The position numbers and the translations under genes are program-made. A stretch of DNA of 64,000 nt from an uncultured Flavobacteriales bacterium (GTDB lineage Bacteria > Bacteroidota > Bacteroidia > Flavobacteriales_D > Crocinitomicaceae): assembly GCA_943789205.1 (NCBI GenBank), contig CALSTG010000001.1:1540435-1604434 (forward strand), in the 5' to 3' direction. The notes under the pieces are model-generated. The model was given only the letters and a program-made list of their open reading frames with translations, was not told the origin of the DNA and made no database searches. This document shows positions 11,901 through 19,319 of this stretch, one piece after another; positions within the stretch are counted from its first letter, which is position 1; the number at the start of each line of letters is the position of its first letter.

Positions 11901-14900
11901 AGGTATCATTTGATTTCATAATCAACCCGGTTCTTGAGGTTAATGAAATACCCGACACTATTTTATGTGCAAATGAGGAGTTTCCGGGAATCATTTTTGA
12001 TGGTAATGTACCCAATGCAAATTATACTTGGACGAACAATAATACCTCAATCGGTTTAGGTTCAAATGGGATCGGAGATATTGTCAATTTTATATCTGTA
12101 AATTCGGGTACAGTAGATCAAATAGCTACAATAACGGTTACTCCAGAGCTTCCTGGATGCGATGGTTTAGAATCTCAATTCACAATTACTGTTAAGCCAG
12201 TCCCAACTGTTTCGGTACTACCTTTGTCTCAAACAGTATGTCATAATCAGTCGACAACACCTGTTGATTTTTCAGGTAACATACTGAGTGCGGTGTATGA
12301 GTGGTCGAATACAAATATATCTATAGGTATAGGAAGCCCAGGGGTTGACGATATACCTTCATTTATAGGCACCAACACGAGCCTAGTATCTGAAACAGGC
12401 ACTTTTACTGTAACCCCTAGTCACAATGGTTGTATTGGGGCATCTGAAGAGTTTTCAATTACAGTAAATCCAACGCCAACCGTATTCCCAATCCCTAGTC
12501 AAGTCTTGTGTGCAGATTTTGCAACGATACCAATTATTTTTGATGGTGATTTTGGGTCTGCAGCAACATATACTTGGACAAATACAAATATATCCATAGG
12601 ATTACCAGAATCCGGTTTTGGCAATATAGGTTCTTTTGTTGTTGAAAATACAACTGCCGTGGAGCAGACAGCAACGATTACTGTTATTCCGTCAATCAAC
12701 GGATGTGAAGGTACTCCAGAGGTATTCACCATAATGGTTAAACCAACACCAACTCTTGTTGGACCGATTCCTAACCAATCACTTTGTGTCAATACAGAAT
12801 CTGATTCTGTAGTCTTTACAGGGAATTTGCCTGACGTCACAAATTATGAATGGGTCAATGACAATGTGGCAATTGGGCTTGTTGATGAGGGTGTTGGAAC
12901 TATTCCTGCTTTTATTGCACAGAATACAGGTAACACCGTTATTCAGGCGACAATTACTGTTACTCCTGAATTAAACGGTTGTACAGGAACTTCTGAACAA
13001 TTTACGATTACAACGGTCGATCCAGTTCCAGTTGTTTTTGATCCTGTAGATCAAATATTGTGTGCAGGTATTGACACGGACCCTGTAGTGTTTACAGGAC
13101 CTGTCCCAGGAACAATCTTCAACTGGACAAATACAAACACGTCTATCGGTCTTTCTGGACAATCCACCGGTGATATAGCTGCATTTGTCTCAGAAAACAC
13201 AAGTCTTGTCGATCAAACTGCAACCATCACAGTAGTTCCTGATTTTAATGGTTGTGAAGGCGAGCCTCAAACATTTACAATAACTGTAAAGCCAACTCCT
13301 GCTGTTGTTATTGCACCTGAGACCCAAACACTATGTTCTGGACAGTTAACCCAAGAAGTTGATTTCAGTGAGGACTTAATAGGTACCACCTATCAGTGGA
13401 CAAATGACAATGTATCCATCAATTTAGATCCAAGTGGGAATGGAAACATAACCCCATTCATTGTTGAAAATTTAGGATTAAACCCACAAGTAGCCACAAT
13501 AAGTGTAACACCAACTTTCAATGAATGCATTGGAGTTGCCGATACAGCATTGATTATCGTAAACCCGATTTCAACGGTCATTATTGCTCCGGGTGTAGAT
13601 GAGTATTGTCATGGAGAGACAACATCAGAATATATATTCGATAGTAACAACCCAGGGACACAGTATTCTTGGACAAATAGCAATTCTTCCGTTGGTCTTT
13701 CAGAAAATGGCATTGGTAATATTGCGCCATTCGTAGTTACTAACACAAGTCTTGAAAATCAGCTTGCAACCATAACAGTTCAACCTGAACTTAATGGATG
13801 TGAAGGTACTGCTCAAATCGTTCAGATAGTGGTTAAACCAATACCAACTGTAGATCAGGTGCCGGATCAAAACATTTGTGCAAACGACATGACTGAGGGA
13901 ATTGTTTTTGACGGCAATTTACCGGACTCAACCAATTACGGTTGGACACATGCGAATGTTTCGATAGGATTGGTTTCCAATGGAAATGGAAATATCCCTT
14001 CATTTATCGCAACAAATATCAGTTTAGATGTGCAAGAAACGGATATAACAGTTACCCCTAGCTTGAATGGGTGTTTTGGAACAACAATGACTACAAACAT
14101 AACTGTAAATCCTATCTCTACCGTAAATACAGTCAATGATACTGTTTGTTCTGGTGAGGTAGTTCAACAAATTAACTTTACAGGAACGAATCCTATCGCA
14201 ACTTACACCTGGGAAAATTTCAACAATTCAATTGGTTTAGCAAATTCTGGAAATGACTCGATTATCAGTTTTACTGCTGAGAATCTCGGTACTACGATAC
14301 AAACTGCAATGATCGTTGTAACACCTGATGTCAATGGTTGTCCAGGAATAAATGATACCTTGGAAATTGTTGTGAATCCATTACCGGTTGTAGAACCGAT
14401 TTCGGATTTTGAATATTGTTCGGAAGAATTTTCCTTACCAGTAAACTTTAATGGCAATATGTCAACCAATGTCTACAATTGGTCTAATTCCAATGCAGCT
14501 ATCGGTTTAAATGGTTCTGCTCAGGGTGATATTCCATCTTTTCAGACAACAAATACGGGAACTGGAGATTTAATTGGAACCATAACTGTAACTCCTGTTG
14601 CAAATCAATGTGACGGAGCGTCTGAGTCCTTTACAATTACTGTTCATCCTTTACCAGATGTTGAAGCGGGAATTGATACTACTTTGTGTTTTGAACAATC
14701 AATTACGCTAACGGCTACAGGAGCCAATAATTACCAATGGGATAATGGTGTGATTAATGGTGTTGAGTTTTTCCCCAATTCAACAGAAGTTTATTACGTT
14801 GTTGGAACAGACACAAATTTATGCCAGAATACGGATTCCGTCATTGTCACCTATACGCTAGATTTACCTCCTATAGTAAATGCTGGTGCTGATACAGCAA

Positions 14901-16096
14901 TTTGTATTGGTCAAGATATTATTCTTGCGGCCACGGGTGACGCGATATTGTACCTTTGGAATAATGATGTGCTTGATGGGGAGGCGTTTGTTCCTTCAGA
15001 GACAAATGAGTACGTTGTTATAGGTACTGCAGCAAATGGTTGTATTGAGAGCGATACTGTGGAGGTTGTTGTTAATCCATTACCTGTTATTTCTGCGTTT
15101 GCTTCAGATGACTTTATTTGTGCGGGTGAAAGTACATTGGTTTGGGGAGAGGGAGCTGATACATACGTATGGGATCTTTCCGTAATTGACAGTGTAGAAT
15201 TTGTACCATCCATGACTGAGACATATACAGTTGTTGGTTTTGATATTAACGGATGTACCGACACAACGGACATAGAGGTAATTGTAAACCCTTTACCTGA
15301 TGTGCTATTCTCTACAGATATGACTTTTGGTGGGTGTTTGCCTTTCGAGCCGACATTCACTGATTTAACTGCAGGACCCGAGAGTAATTCGGTAATGTGG
15401 TATTTCGGTAACGGCGCAACATCAACTCAATTAGGCTCGGTATTAAACACGTATGATTCTTATGGGTGTTATGATGTCACATTGGTGAGTACAACTGCGG
15501 AAGGTTGCACAGATTCATTAACCCAACAGAATTTTGTTTGTGTAAATGAGGTGAACGCTGAATTTCAGCCCGATGTCTATGAGCAATCTGTTGTAAATCC
15601 GATTTTTGAATTTACAAATAACTCAACGAATGCAACGTCTTTTGAATGGTTCTTTGGAGATGGATCTGAAAGTGATTTCGTGAATACGACACATTTTTAT
15701 AATGATTATGGAAACTATGTTGTATCCTTGGTTGCAACTGCTCAAGATGGTTGTACTGATACTGCATATGTTGCTATTACTGTAATTGATGAAGTGTTGT
15801 TTTATGTACCGAATTCATTTACGCCTAATGGAGATGGAAAAAATGAAGTATTTATTCCTGTGCTAACAGCAGGCTATGATAGAGAGCGTGGTTATGAATT
15901 TAGGATCTACAATAGATGGGGAGAACAGGTTTTCTTCTCTGATGTCCCTGGCGAAGGTTGGGATGGTTCATATATTGACCCAACTGGAGCTGTCAAAACG
16001 GTTCAGAATGGATCTTATATTTGGTATGTCAAGTTTAAAGATTCCATGAATAACGAAATTTATGATTTCAACGGTCATGTTAATGTCATTAGGTAA
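2951..16096 (+). CDS. Giant secreted PKD/Ig-like repeat adhesin, T9SS type B cargo
   Basis: A 4381-residue surface or secreted protein. Residues 1-24 form a signal peptide ending in VYGQ. Residues about 25-1190 hold several PKD-type domains, recognisable from motifs such as WDFGDG and WDFDNDG. A single B-type repeat lies at about 1190-1283, then 15 A-type repeats at 1284-2628, a divergent B-like unit, 13 B-type repeats at 2725-3902, three shorter Ig-like units to about 4117 and two more PKD domains (WYFGNG, WFFGDG). The last 95 residues are a CHU_C/gliding-type C-terminal domain (VPNSFTPNGDG, then IYNRWGE and a final GHVNVIR), the type B T9SS sorting signal. Each A or B repeat carries two cysteines, suggesting one disulfide per unit. 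The size and composition suggest a SprB-like or matrix adhesin, but I see no specific ligand-binding domain. It appears monocistronic and is followed by rnpB. Confidence 0.9.
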   Translation: MFKLSSNSLFLFLGFFGIMNVYGQNSDFSTSVNSQCPGNLFTLTADDNSMSSYTWNITEQGGATQNYNVNPVAFVLDNPGQYDITLTVSDGVGTSSTTEISFLEVFDVPTIEYTITAAPYCTPAVVDFTSNSTPGSGTIISYQSFTDGTAYTTANFQHTYNSSGTFPVNISIENSNSCITSLDLSDIVVTDVPSLTSPLNPNTICSGTNFNYTPTSSIPGSTFSWIRLPSAEIIEAPSNGTGNISEVLTSSSLTNVAVSYEVTTTSPGGCVNTQTVVLTVQSLPVITVDDAVLCTGLSTTLTANSSQGGGTYSWVPSGSSQTITVNAPGTYTVTYAIGTCASDPVTAEVTEVAPPSITGISFTETSGLFSDDGIMCAGLDNVTLTASASTGTGSYLWSQGGTNNSITVSPNSTTSYSVTYTDGGCESAPFSATVTVNNLPSNNYTSTITNACNSPVTTEYSSTSLGNIVWDFPGGTPNNGAGQGPISVTYNTAGIYDITMTNTNGNGCIRETDFPNTIVVGNGFPPTSSFITTTPTPQCLDGNNFCFDYTGNGADTVEWDFGDGSPTQLADQNATICHTYTTLGTFNVTIIPYTTVGDVLGCSGISSQLAVEVLGPIASFDVSAVECDDQKTRTYLSTSQGTSPSTTYTWDFDDPPTLPLTGDANPTYEFSDFSPTTSSPFVVTLTVEDPATGCPPSVASQNIYAFPNNLADYGSYATSAGTTFTDSVCLGSSLWFINQTPIPQGATNPNYTQWDWNTVNGYTWQTNGEFTGSPEEHFFSENASTASGGQSYAPGTYEIAMRAIRRNPPTGPGVQCYDTVVHNIVVLGITGGFSIPDTVCAGETFNLIDASASPLSTIVSREWDFDNDGIIDLAGNDANPSHVFNVGAAGVGQEYTISLTVTDATDCSKTTTETIWVRQPNASFEVNRDFICDDQTVTVTSVANSTFSDATYSWVANTNVSPSTYVNTDNSDIIPPPFLFNDQGNNTITLTETDNLGCSDDTTIAISVFDVFAAATGTPNVATCFNPPSVVNFNNLSGNNVDPASYQWYFGNGETSTEANPSTIYSLPGTFEVSLVVSSLTGGCSDSAVVETIDIGGPFGSIEVTNSVLEGCSCYEANIDITTNDVAEATLLFGDGSFENLTINTSETITHQYCNTGTSSQNLTPILFISSGTCNGNIPATQTITIHPIPSASNPGDFEYCEGENTTPVNFTSPVPNTTFTWANNNPSIGLGANGNGNIASFTAATTGLLDNIANIDVIPSVNATGCVGPTESFQITIKNTTTADAGGPTDVICEGDAVNLNGSFGGDASSAQWSSSGTGTFSPNTSDLNAVYNPSNDDISAGNVTLTLTTDDPIGPCPANDSDITITINAAVIVNAGSDVTICSNDIFTTQGSIGGSATDSEWNTSGTGVFNFPSAPITTYTPSPTDILAGSVILTISTDDPGGPCDQSSSSMTLSFSNAATLNVITPVESCIGTDVSLTATIGGTATGVSWSSASAGVFTPDNTNLTPSYLPSNSDNLAGIATVTATVSDPDGSGPCTLVSEDVTINLLDTVIVSAGDDAVICSDNSYVLDGSIGGSATSATWSTSGTGVFSPNASALNAEYTPSASDLISGPIFLTLTTDDPVGSCFASSDQMELSFSSAASIDIPSTNAGTCDNSAVPVSATIGGSATSLTWSGGAGTYTPNAFSLNIDYSPSAAEIAAGTLILTATTNDPDGSGPCAAAFDNVTINIATDVIVNAGTDQEACSDEGITLNGSIGGAASFATWSGGLGSFFPNNSQLDAIYTPTATEIANGSVTLTLTTDDPVGPCQEASAQVTYTFTFPATVSAGSNDVVCSNSSVALNGSIGGTASTATWSGNGSGTFNNVNSLGAVYTPSPTDLTLGTVILTLTTDDPSGACVAESSSMNLTINEAATLIADSPLTECVGDEFLLNASIGGSATSVTWSNGNGLFTPNVNALSPTYLPTVSENNSSPIALEVTTDDPDGTGPCLAVVEQVILQIDAAATVSAGSDTVVCSNSDISLNATIGGLASSATWTSDGSGSFNNVNSLIAVYTPSNADMLAGSVTLTITTDDPIGACSSVSSALTLAVNEAATITVNSPIEACINDEIPLVSTIGGAATSVTWSNGAGIFNVSPNELSPGYTPSAIENTNGGLTLDVTTNDPDGTGPCPAATEVVEIQINQLPTVFAGNDEDVCSNNQVFLNGTFGGAASSASWSTTGGGVFDNITNLNAVYTPDAADLANGSVTLTLTTDDPIGPCSVESSSLVITFIELPTASAGLNQDVCSDQTVNLSGIIGGSASQGTWSSAGSGSFTPNELTLNGQYDPSAADIASGSVLLTLTTDDPSGVCGTVSSEMTINLFDFAVADAGVPQSICSAQNADLGGTIGGSATSVIWTTSGDGNFTPDANTLNATYIPGVNDQNSGFVTLIMTTNDPVGPCPAVSSDIEISISGVAVVDAGSDFTVCAGADAQLNGSVSGAVITGIWSGGSGTFSNPADLNATYMPTAAELAAGSVILTLTSEDPVGPCGPESADVLVSFTSSAIVAAGAPQTICEGEDVVLNGAVGGSAVSGSWSGGTGIFVPNANDLNAVYIPSATDITTGSLELILTTNNPAGPCESASDTLFITINPSPFISSNANVEVCSGVPVNYSITSDVSATFSWLAQNDNADVTGESLTTQNSSGITDVLVNNSLNAQSVDYLVSATALGSGCTNNNQLVTINVSPVVTMDIPTNQILCVGENTADIFFSSSFGGISYEWTNTNNEIGLALTGSSDITTFPAENSTAIVQTGIVTVTPLTNGCPGVPAVFEITVNPSSTVNDPGAIVECDGAPTAGIIFTGSDASITYNWTNTNPGIGLPGAGTGDISSFIATNTTNNPIQSTVTVVPELNGCDGASQTFTINVDPSPDMVVPTDQTICVNNNSSAVIFTSNVIGTSYDWSNDNPGIGIGINGSGDIPSFTTINNGTQMDTATISIVPTFNGCAGPEVSFDFIINPVLEVNEIPDTILCANEEFPGIIFDGNVPNANYTWTNNNTSIGLGSNGIGDIVNFISVNSGTVDQIATITVTPELPGCDGLESQFTITVKPVPTVSVLPLSQTVCHNQSTTPVDFSGNILSAVYEWSNTNISIGIGSPGVDDIPSFIGTNTSLVSETGTFTVTPSHNGCIGASEEFSITVNPTPTVFPIPSQVLCADFATIPIIFDGDFGSAATYTWTNTNISIGLPESGFGNIGSFVVENTTAVEQTATITVIPSINGCEGTPEVFTIMVKPTPTLVGPIPNQSLCVNTESDSVVFTGNLPDVTNYEWVNDNVAIGLVDEGVGTIPAFIAQNTGNTVIQATITVTPELNGCTGTSEQFTITTVDPVPVVFDPVDQILCAGIDTDPVVFTGPVPGTIFNWTNTNTSIGLSGQSTGDIAAFVSENTSLVDQTATITVVPDFNGCEGEPQTFTITVKPTPAVVIAPETQTLCSGQLTQEVDFSEDLIGTTYQWTNDNVSINLDPSGNGNITPFIVENLGLNPQVATISVTPTFNECIGVADTALIIVNPISTVIIAPGVDEYCHGETTSEYIFDSNNPGTQYSWTNSNSSVGLSENGIGNIAPFVVTNTSLENQLATITVQPELNGCEGTAQIVQIVVKPIPTVDQVPDQNICANDMTEGIVFDGNLPDSTNYGWTHANVSIGLVSNGNGNIPSFIATNISLDVQETDITVTPSLNGCFGTTMTTNITVNPISTVNTVNDTVCSGEVVQQINFTGTNPIATYTWENFNNSIGLANSGNDSIISFTAENLGTTIQTAMIVVTPDVNGCPGINDTLEIVVNPLPVVEPISDFEYCSEEFSLPVNFNGNMSTNVYNWSNSNAAIGLNGSAQGDIPSFQTTNTGTGDLIGTITVTPVANQCDGASESFTITVHPLPDVEAGIDTTLCFEQSITLTATGANNYQWDNGVINGVEFFPNSTEVYYVVGTDTNLCQNTDSVIVTYTLDLPPIVNAGADTAICIGQDIILAATGDAILYLWNNDVLDGEAFVPSETNEYVVIGTAANGCIESDTVEVVVNPLPVISAFASDDFICAGESTLVWGEGADTYVWDLSVIDSVEFVPSMTETYTVVGFDINGCTDTTDIEVIVNPLPDVLFSTDMTFGGCLPFEPTFTDLTAGPESNSVMWYFGNGATSTQLGSVLNTYDSYGCYDVTLVSTTAEGCTDSLTQQNFVCVNEVNAEFQPDVYEQSVVNPIFEFTNNSTNATSFEWFFGDGSESDFVNTTHFYNDYGNYVVSLVATAQDGCTDTAYVAITVIDEVLFYVPNSFTPNGDGKNEVFIPVLTAGYDRERGYEFRIYNRWGEQVFFSDVPGEGWDGSYIDPTGAVKTVQNGSYIWYVKFKDSMNNEIYDFNGHVNVIR
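6519..6799 (+). repeat. Isolated B-type repeat unit upstream of array A
   Basis: A single unit encoding about 92 residues with the B-family landmarks: DFEYC near its start, TWANNNPSIGLG in the middle, and GC followed by ESFQITI at the end. It sits next to array A and is separated from the main B array by more than 4 kb. It shares DFEYC and PVNF with the last B unit (near 14400), more than with most others. Confidence 0.7.
6800..10834 (+). repeat. Array A: 15 tandem units of about 267-270 bases
   Basis: Protein-coding tandem array in the giant gene. Each unit of about 89 residues starts with an AGSD...C motif, continues with SIGGSAT..TWS and LNAxYTPS, and ends with LTTDDPxGPC. Units begin near 6800, 7072, 7340, 7617, 7888, 8160, 8430, 8697, 8968, 9238, 9510, 9776, 10048, 10318 and 10580. 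Units 3, 5, 8 and 10 form a variant subclass with DPDGxGPC in place of DDPxGPC, giving a two-unit higher-order period in part of the array. Confidence 0.85.
11123..14656 (+). repeat. Array B: 13 tandem units of about 272 bases
   Basis: Second coding array in the giant gene. Each unit of about 90 residues has an early C (as in QILC or QTIC), a YxWTNxNxSIGL core, a GNIxSF segment, then ATITVTPxxNGC and an xFTITVxP end. It resembles the PKD-like family often seen in Bacteroidota surface proteins. Units begin near 11123, 11398, 11670, 11940, 12210, 12481, 12755, 13035, 13306, 13580, 13850, 14124 and 14393. A divergent B-like unit at about 10835-11122 bridges arrays A and B. Confidence 0.85.
14657..15300 (+). 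repeat. Array C: three Ig-like units of about 72 residues
   Basis: Three consecutive coding units, each with an early C, a YxW segment, an xGxEFxPxxTxxY segment and a VxVNPLP-type ending. They join array B to the PKD and sorting domains and resemble repeats in the minus-strand cargo protein at 48363-52226. Confidence 0.65.
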
Positions 16097-16144
16097 ATAG
16101 ATTCTATAAAATTAAAATCAGAGTTTATTAATTCATAATTTTAC

Positions 16145-16507
16145 AAAGAGCAAATCGGCTTATCGCTTTTTAAAGAGGAAAGTCCGGGCAGCACAGAGCG
16201 TCACACTTCTTAACGGGAAGGTCCTACTTGTAGGAACAGAAAGTGCAACAGAAAATAAACTTCCCATAATTTATTATGGGTAATGGTGAAAAGGTGGGGT
16301 AAGAGCCTACCGCTTTTTTGGTGACAAAAAAGGCAAGGTAAACCTTGTGAGCTGAAAGACCAAGTATATCGGGAATTGAGGGCTGCTCGCCTGATCTCGA
16401 AGGGTAGGTCGTTTGATCCTGGTTGTGAAGCTAGGGCAAGATAAATGATAAGCGGCTGATTTGTTATTCAAGTCTGCTAACAGAACCCGGCTTATGATTT
16501 GCTCTTT
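16145..16507 (+). ncRNA. rnpB: RNase P RNA (bacterial type A)
   Basis: Catalytic RNA of ribonuclease P, which matures tRNA 5' ends. The conserved GAGGAAAGTCCGGGC segment lies at about 16175-16190 and the universal ACAGAACCCGGCTTAT segment at 16480-16495. The ends pair as helix P1: AAAGAGCAAATC at 16145 with GATTTGCTCTTT ending at 16507. A T-rich run follows P1 and could serve in termination. An AT-rich TAATTTTA at 16136-16143 is a poor but correctly placed -7 candidate. The 3' end directly abuts the stop codon of the convergent gene at 16508. Confidence 0.95.
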
Positions 16508-19176
16508 TTATTTTACAATACTCACCATCCCATTGATTGGTGCTGTTTTCCCATCGTTAAACTCGATGATATAATAGTATGATGCGATTGGTAATTTTTC
16601 GTTGTTATAAGTTCCATTCCAAGGATTTGCACTGTATATTCCTTCTCTAGATTCGAAGAGTTTATTTCCCCATCTGTTATATATACTGACCACATTCTTG
16701 GGGTATAAATTGTCAATATTTCCGAGCACCCATTTATCATTAGATTGGTCACCATCAGGGGTAAAGGCTGTTGGAATTGTAATCTCACAAGCTATAAATT
16801 CAATAAGGATTATTTGAGCCGACCCTTCGCACCCATTTTCAGATGCGGTGACATAATAAGCGTTTGTTCCCAAAAGCACTTCTGGAGTATATTGATTTTG
16901 AGTACTTAAAATTTCCGTCAGATTATTATCAGTATACCATGTAATGTTATCGAGATTGTTGGGTAAAATGATGGGTTCAGGAGTCTCATATAGACAGTAA
17001 CTATTATTTAAATCAAGCATTGGAAGCTCTGGTGATGGATAAACTAATAAATTCATCGTGATTACTGAATCGCATCCTGTACTACTTTGCAGTGTTATCG
17101 TTTCGGTTCCCGTTGAATTAAATGTAATGTTATTCCAAAAATAGGGAAGTTCATTTTCACATATGGTGGTATCTAAAGTAATGCTGACATTATTATTCAC
17201 AGATAGGTTTAGAGTTGCAGTAGAATCACAACCGCTTGTAATGCTCTGTAAAACAACACTTTGAAGCGCGTGTCTGAAGGGATTGGCTTCATCATAAATT
17301 GTATACCATTCCACATAAATACTGTAGCCGTCTCCGATACAACCTGTATGTGTTTCAAACCTGTAAATTCTGAAAGTGACAGTTAGAGTTCAAGGTAACA
17401 ATAGGAGTCACACCCATTTGTGGCAGATAGTGACGCTAGTCTGACTAGCCTGAATTAGTAAAAGTTATTCCGTTCCATAAATAAGGGCAGTTCTGATTGG
17501 CAGATCGTAGAGGTTCTTCGATAATAGAGGATGTTGGATTAACTGATAGATTTAAAGTAACTATTGAATCACATCCTGTAGTGTTAGAGATCAATGTAGT
17601 GCTTTGAGTACCATTTGCACTAAACGTAAGAGCCGTTCCAAATAAATGGCAGGTCGTTATCACATATTGTAAGATTTGGATAGGTACTGTGAGCGAGGTT
17701 GCATTCACAACTACGGTCATATTTTGAATGGTTGCACATTGCTTCAATATTTGGAGTGAAGGTATAGCTTGTGGTTGCTAAATTATCGATAGCCGGGGTC
17801 CAAGTACCTTCTATACCATTTGTTGAAGTTGAATTCAATGAAAAAGAAGCACCTTCGCATTGGGCTGGTAATTGAGAAAAAATAGGTTCAATAGGTGATG
17901 TTACGTTTACAAATATATTTTCTTGAGCGGTTCCGCAATTCTCACTTTCTGCAGTTACAACCACAAAGGCGATTGCACTGTTTATTGAAGGGGTAAAAGT
18001 AGTTGTGGTGCTGTTTATGTTTGAAAATGTACCGTTTGGAGATACCCAAGATATTGCATTTGCGCTACCTCCGAGTATCGCATTTAATTCTATTGATCCG
18101 CCATTGCAAACACTCACATTATTTGACGTAGTTATTGTCGGGGGATCATCATTTTCGATTTCAAAGTTTTGAGCATCTTCACAACCATTTTCATCAATAA
18201 CTGTAGCGATATATTCTCCTGAACAAATGTTATCTACCGTTATTGGTGAAGTTGATGGATTTGAAGTTATAGGCACAGTTGGGCTAATATTAAAGGTATA
18301 GAGGCCTTGGCCTTGAGCAGCATTTAGAGTTATGGAGCCGGTGCAATCTCCACAAGAATTTGATTGGTTGGTTAAGATTAATGAAATAGGAATTGTTGGT
18401 TGACAACCATTTACCGTAAATTGATCGATATAATCACTATTTAGATTAGAGTTTGCTGCTCCCGGCGATTGATCATTACCGAGACATGCTCCTGGGTCAC
18501 CTGCACATCCTTGTGTCCAATCTGCCTGTAGATATGGGTTTGTACCAGAAAAGTAAAATACATCGTCTGTTCCAGAGCCCGGAAAATAAATGGTACTATT
18601 TAATGAGATATCTCCATAAGAGAGAGAGAAAACTTCGCAACCTGTTAAATCAACCAATCGAATACAATCTCCTCCATTTCGCATACCAATTCGGCTCCAT
18701 ATACCTCCTGGACTCCATCCTAGATTAGGATAGTCACAGACTATAGCTCCTGGTGTATTTGGGTTCGTTTCGAACAAAGTTGAATTCTCAATAGGTAAAA
18801 CTAGGTTGCAATTACCGTCATTTATGTCTAAATCGTTTACAGGTAAATCAATATTCGGATCAGTTCCGTTGTAGACCGTAATGCTTGTTCCTAGGGGTAT
18901 GCAACTCCAAAAAACATCATTTGAAAATCTATTACAGCCACTAGCTATACCTGAACTGCCATGAAACCCGTTATTGTCATCAATAATCCAACCTCTAATA
19001 TCAATACAATTTGAACAATTCGAATTACCTGAAGATGTATCAACCACGACAAGTTCAACGTATTCCTGTGATCCTGAAGGGCCATTTGAAAATTCATTAA
19101 TGATTAGCGTTTGTCCAATGGTTTGGAAGCAGAGCGATAATATTGATGAAATAAATAGATTCCTGACTGTCAGCAA
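16508..19176 (-). pseudogene. Frameshifted T9SS type B cargo protein (lamin-tail-like N-terminus)
   Basis: One secreted protein of about 890 residues split over three frames. The 5' part (19176 to about 17742) encodes a signal peptide ending TIGQ, a lamin-tail-like domain (INEFSNGPSGSQEYVEL) and Ig/PKD-like repeats. The 3' part (about 17387 to 16508) encodes further repeats and a CHU_C domain (IPTAFTPDGDQSND, IYNRWGN, GMVSIVK), a type B sorting signal. Between them the coherent translation needs about seven frame changes, near 17742, 17685, 17631, 17447, 17430, 17402 and 17387. Between the shifts the sequence still reads as good family repeats (TGCDSIVTLNLSV). The start is a TTG at 19176; a run of eight T just upstream could hide a lost ATG through another indel. 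Either recent gene decay or poor base quality could explain this. Confidence 0.8.
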
Positions 19177-19205
19177 TTTTAAAAAAAAGTATTAATTGAG
19201 TCTTT

Positions 19206-19213
19206 CAAATATA
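19206..19213 (-). promoter_or_regulatory. Candidate -7 element upstream of the broken cargo gene
   Basis: On the minus strand this reads TATATTTG, an exact match to TAnnTTTG, about 30 bases upstream of the TTG start at 19176. The position where TTTG would be expected 19 bases upstream reads GTCG, so the -33 element is poor. Confidence 0.35.
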
Positions 19214-19319
19214 AGATGAAATTAATTCAATACGACTTTTTTTCATTATCAAATGATAAAATATTTATTGCATTATTATTTTTAGTTGATTCAATTTTTC
19301 TTTTTATTTTCGGACAATC

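Noticed and set aside
6800..14656. Regular 270-base repeats that might suggest a CRISPR or non-coding satellite
   Set aside because: They are protein-coding throughout one long frame, have no spacer-like unique blocks, and vary mostly between codon-compatible alternatives.
14911..15360. 149-codon open frame antisense to the giant gene
   Set aside because: It mirrors the repeat-coding strand, has low-complexity composition and no start signals; similar shadows occur across the arrays.
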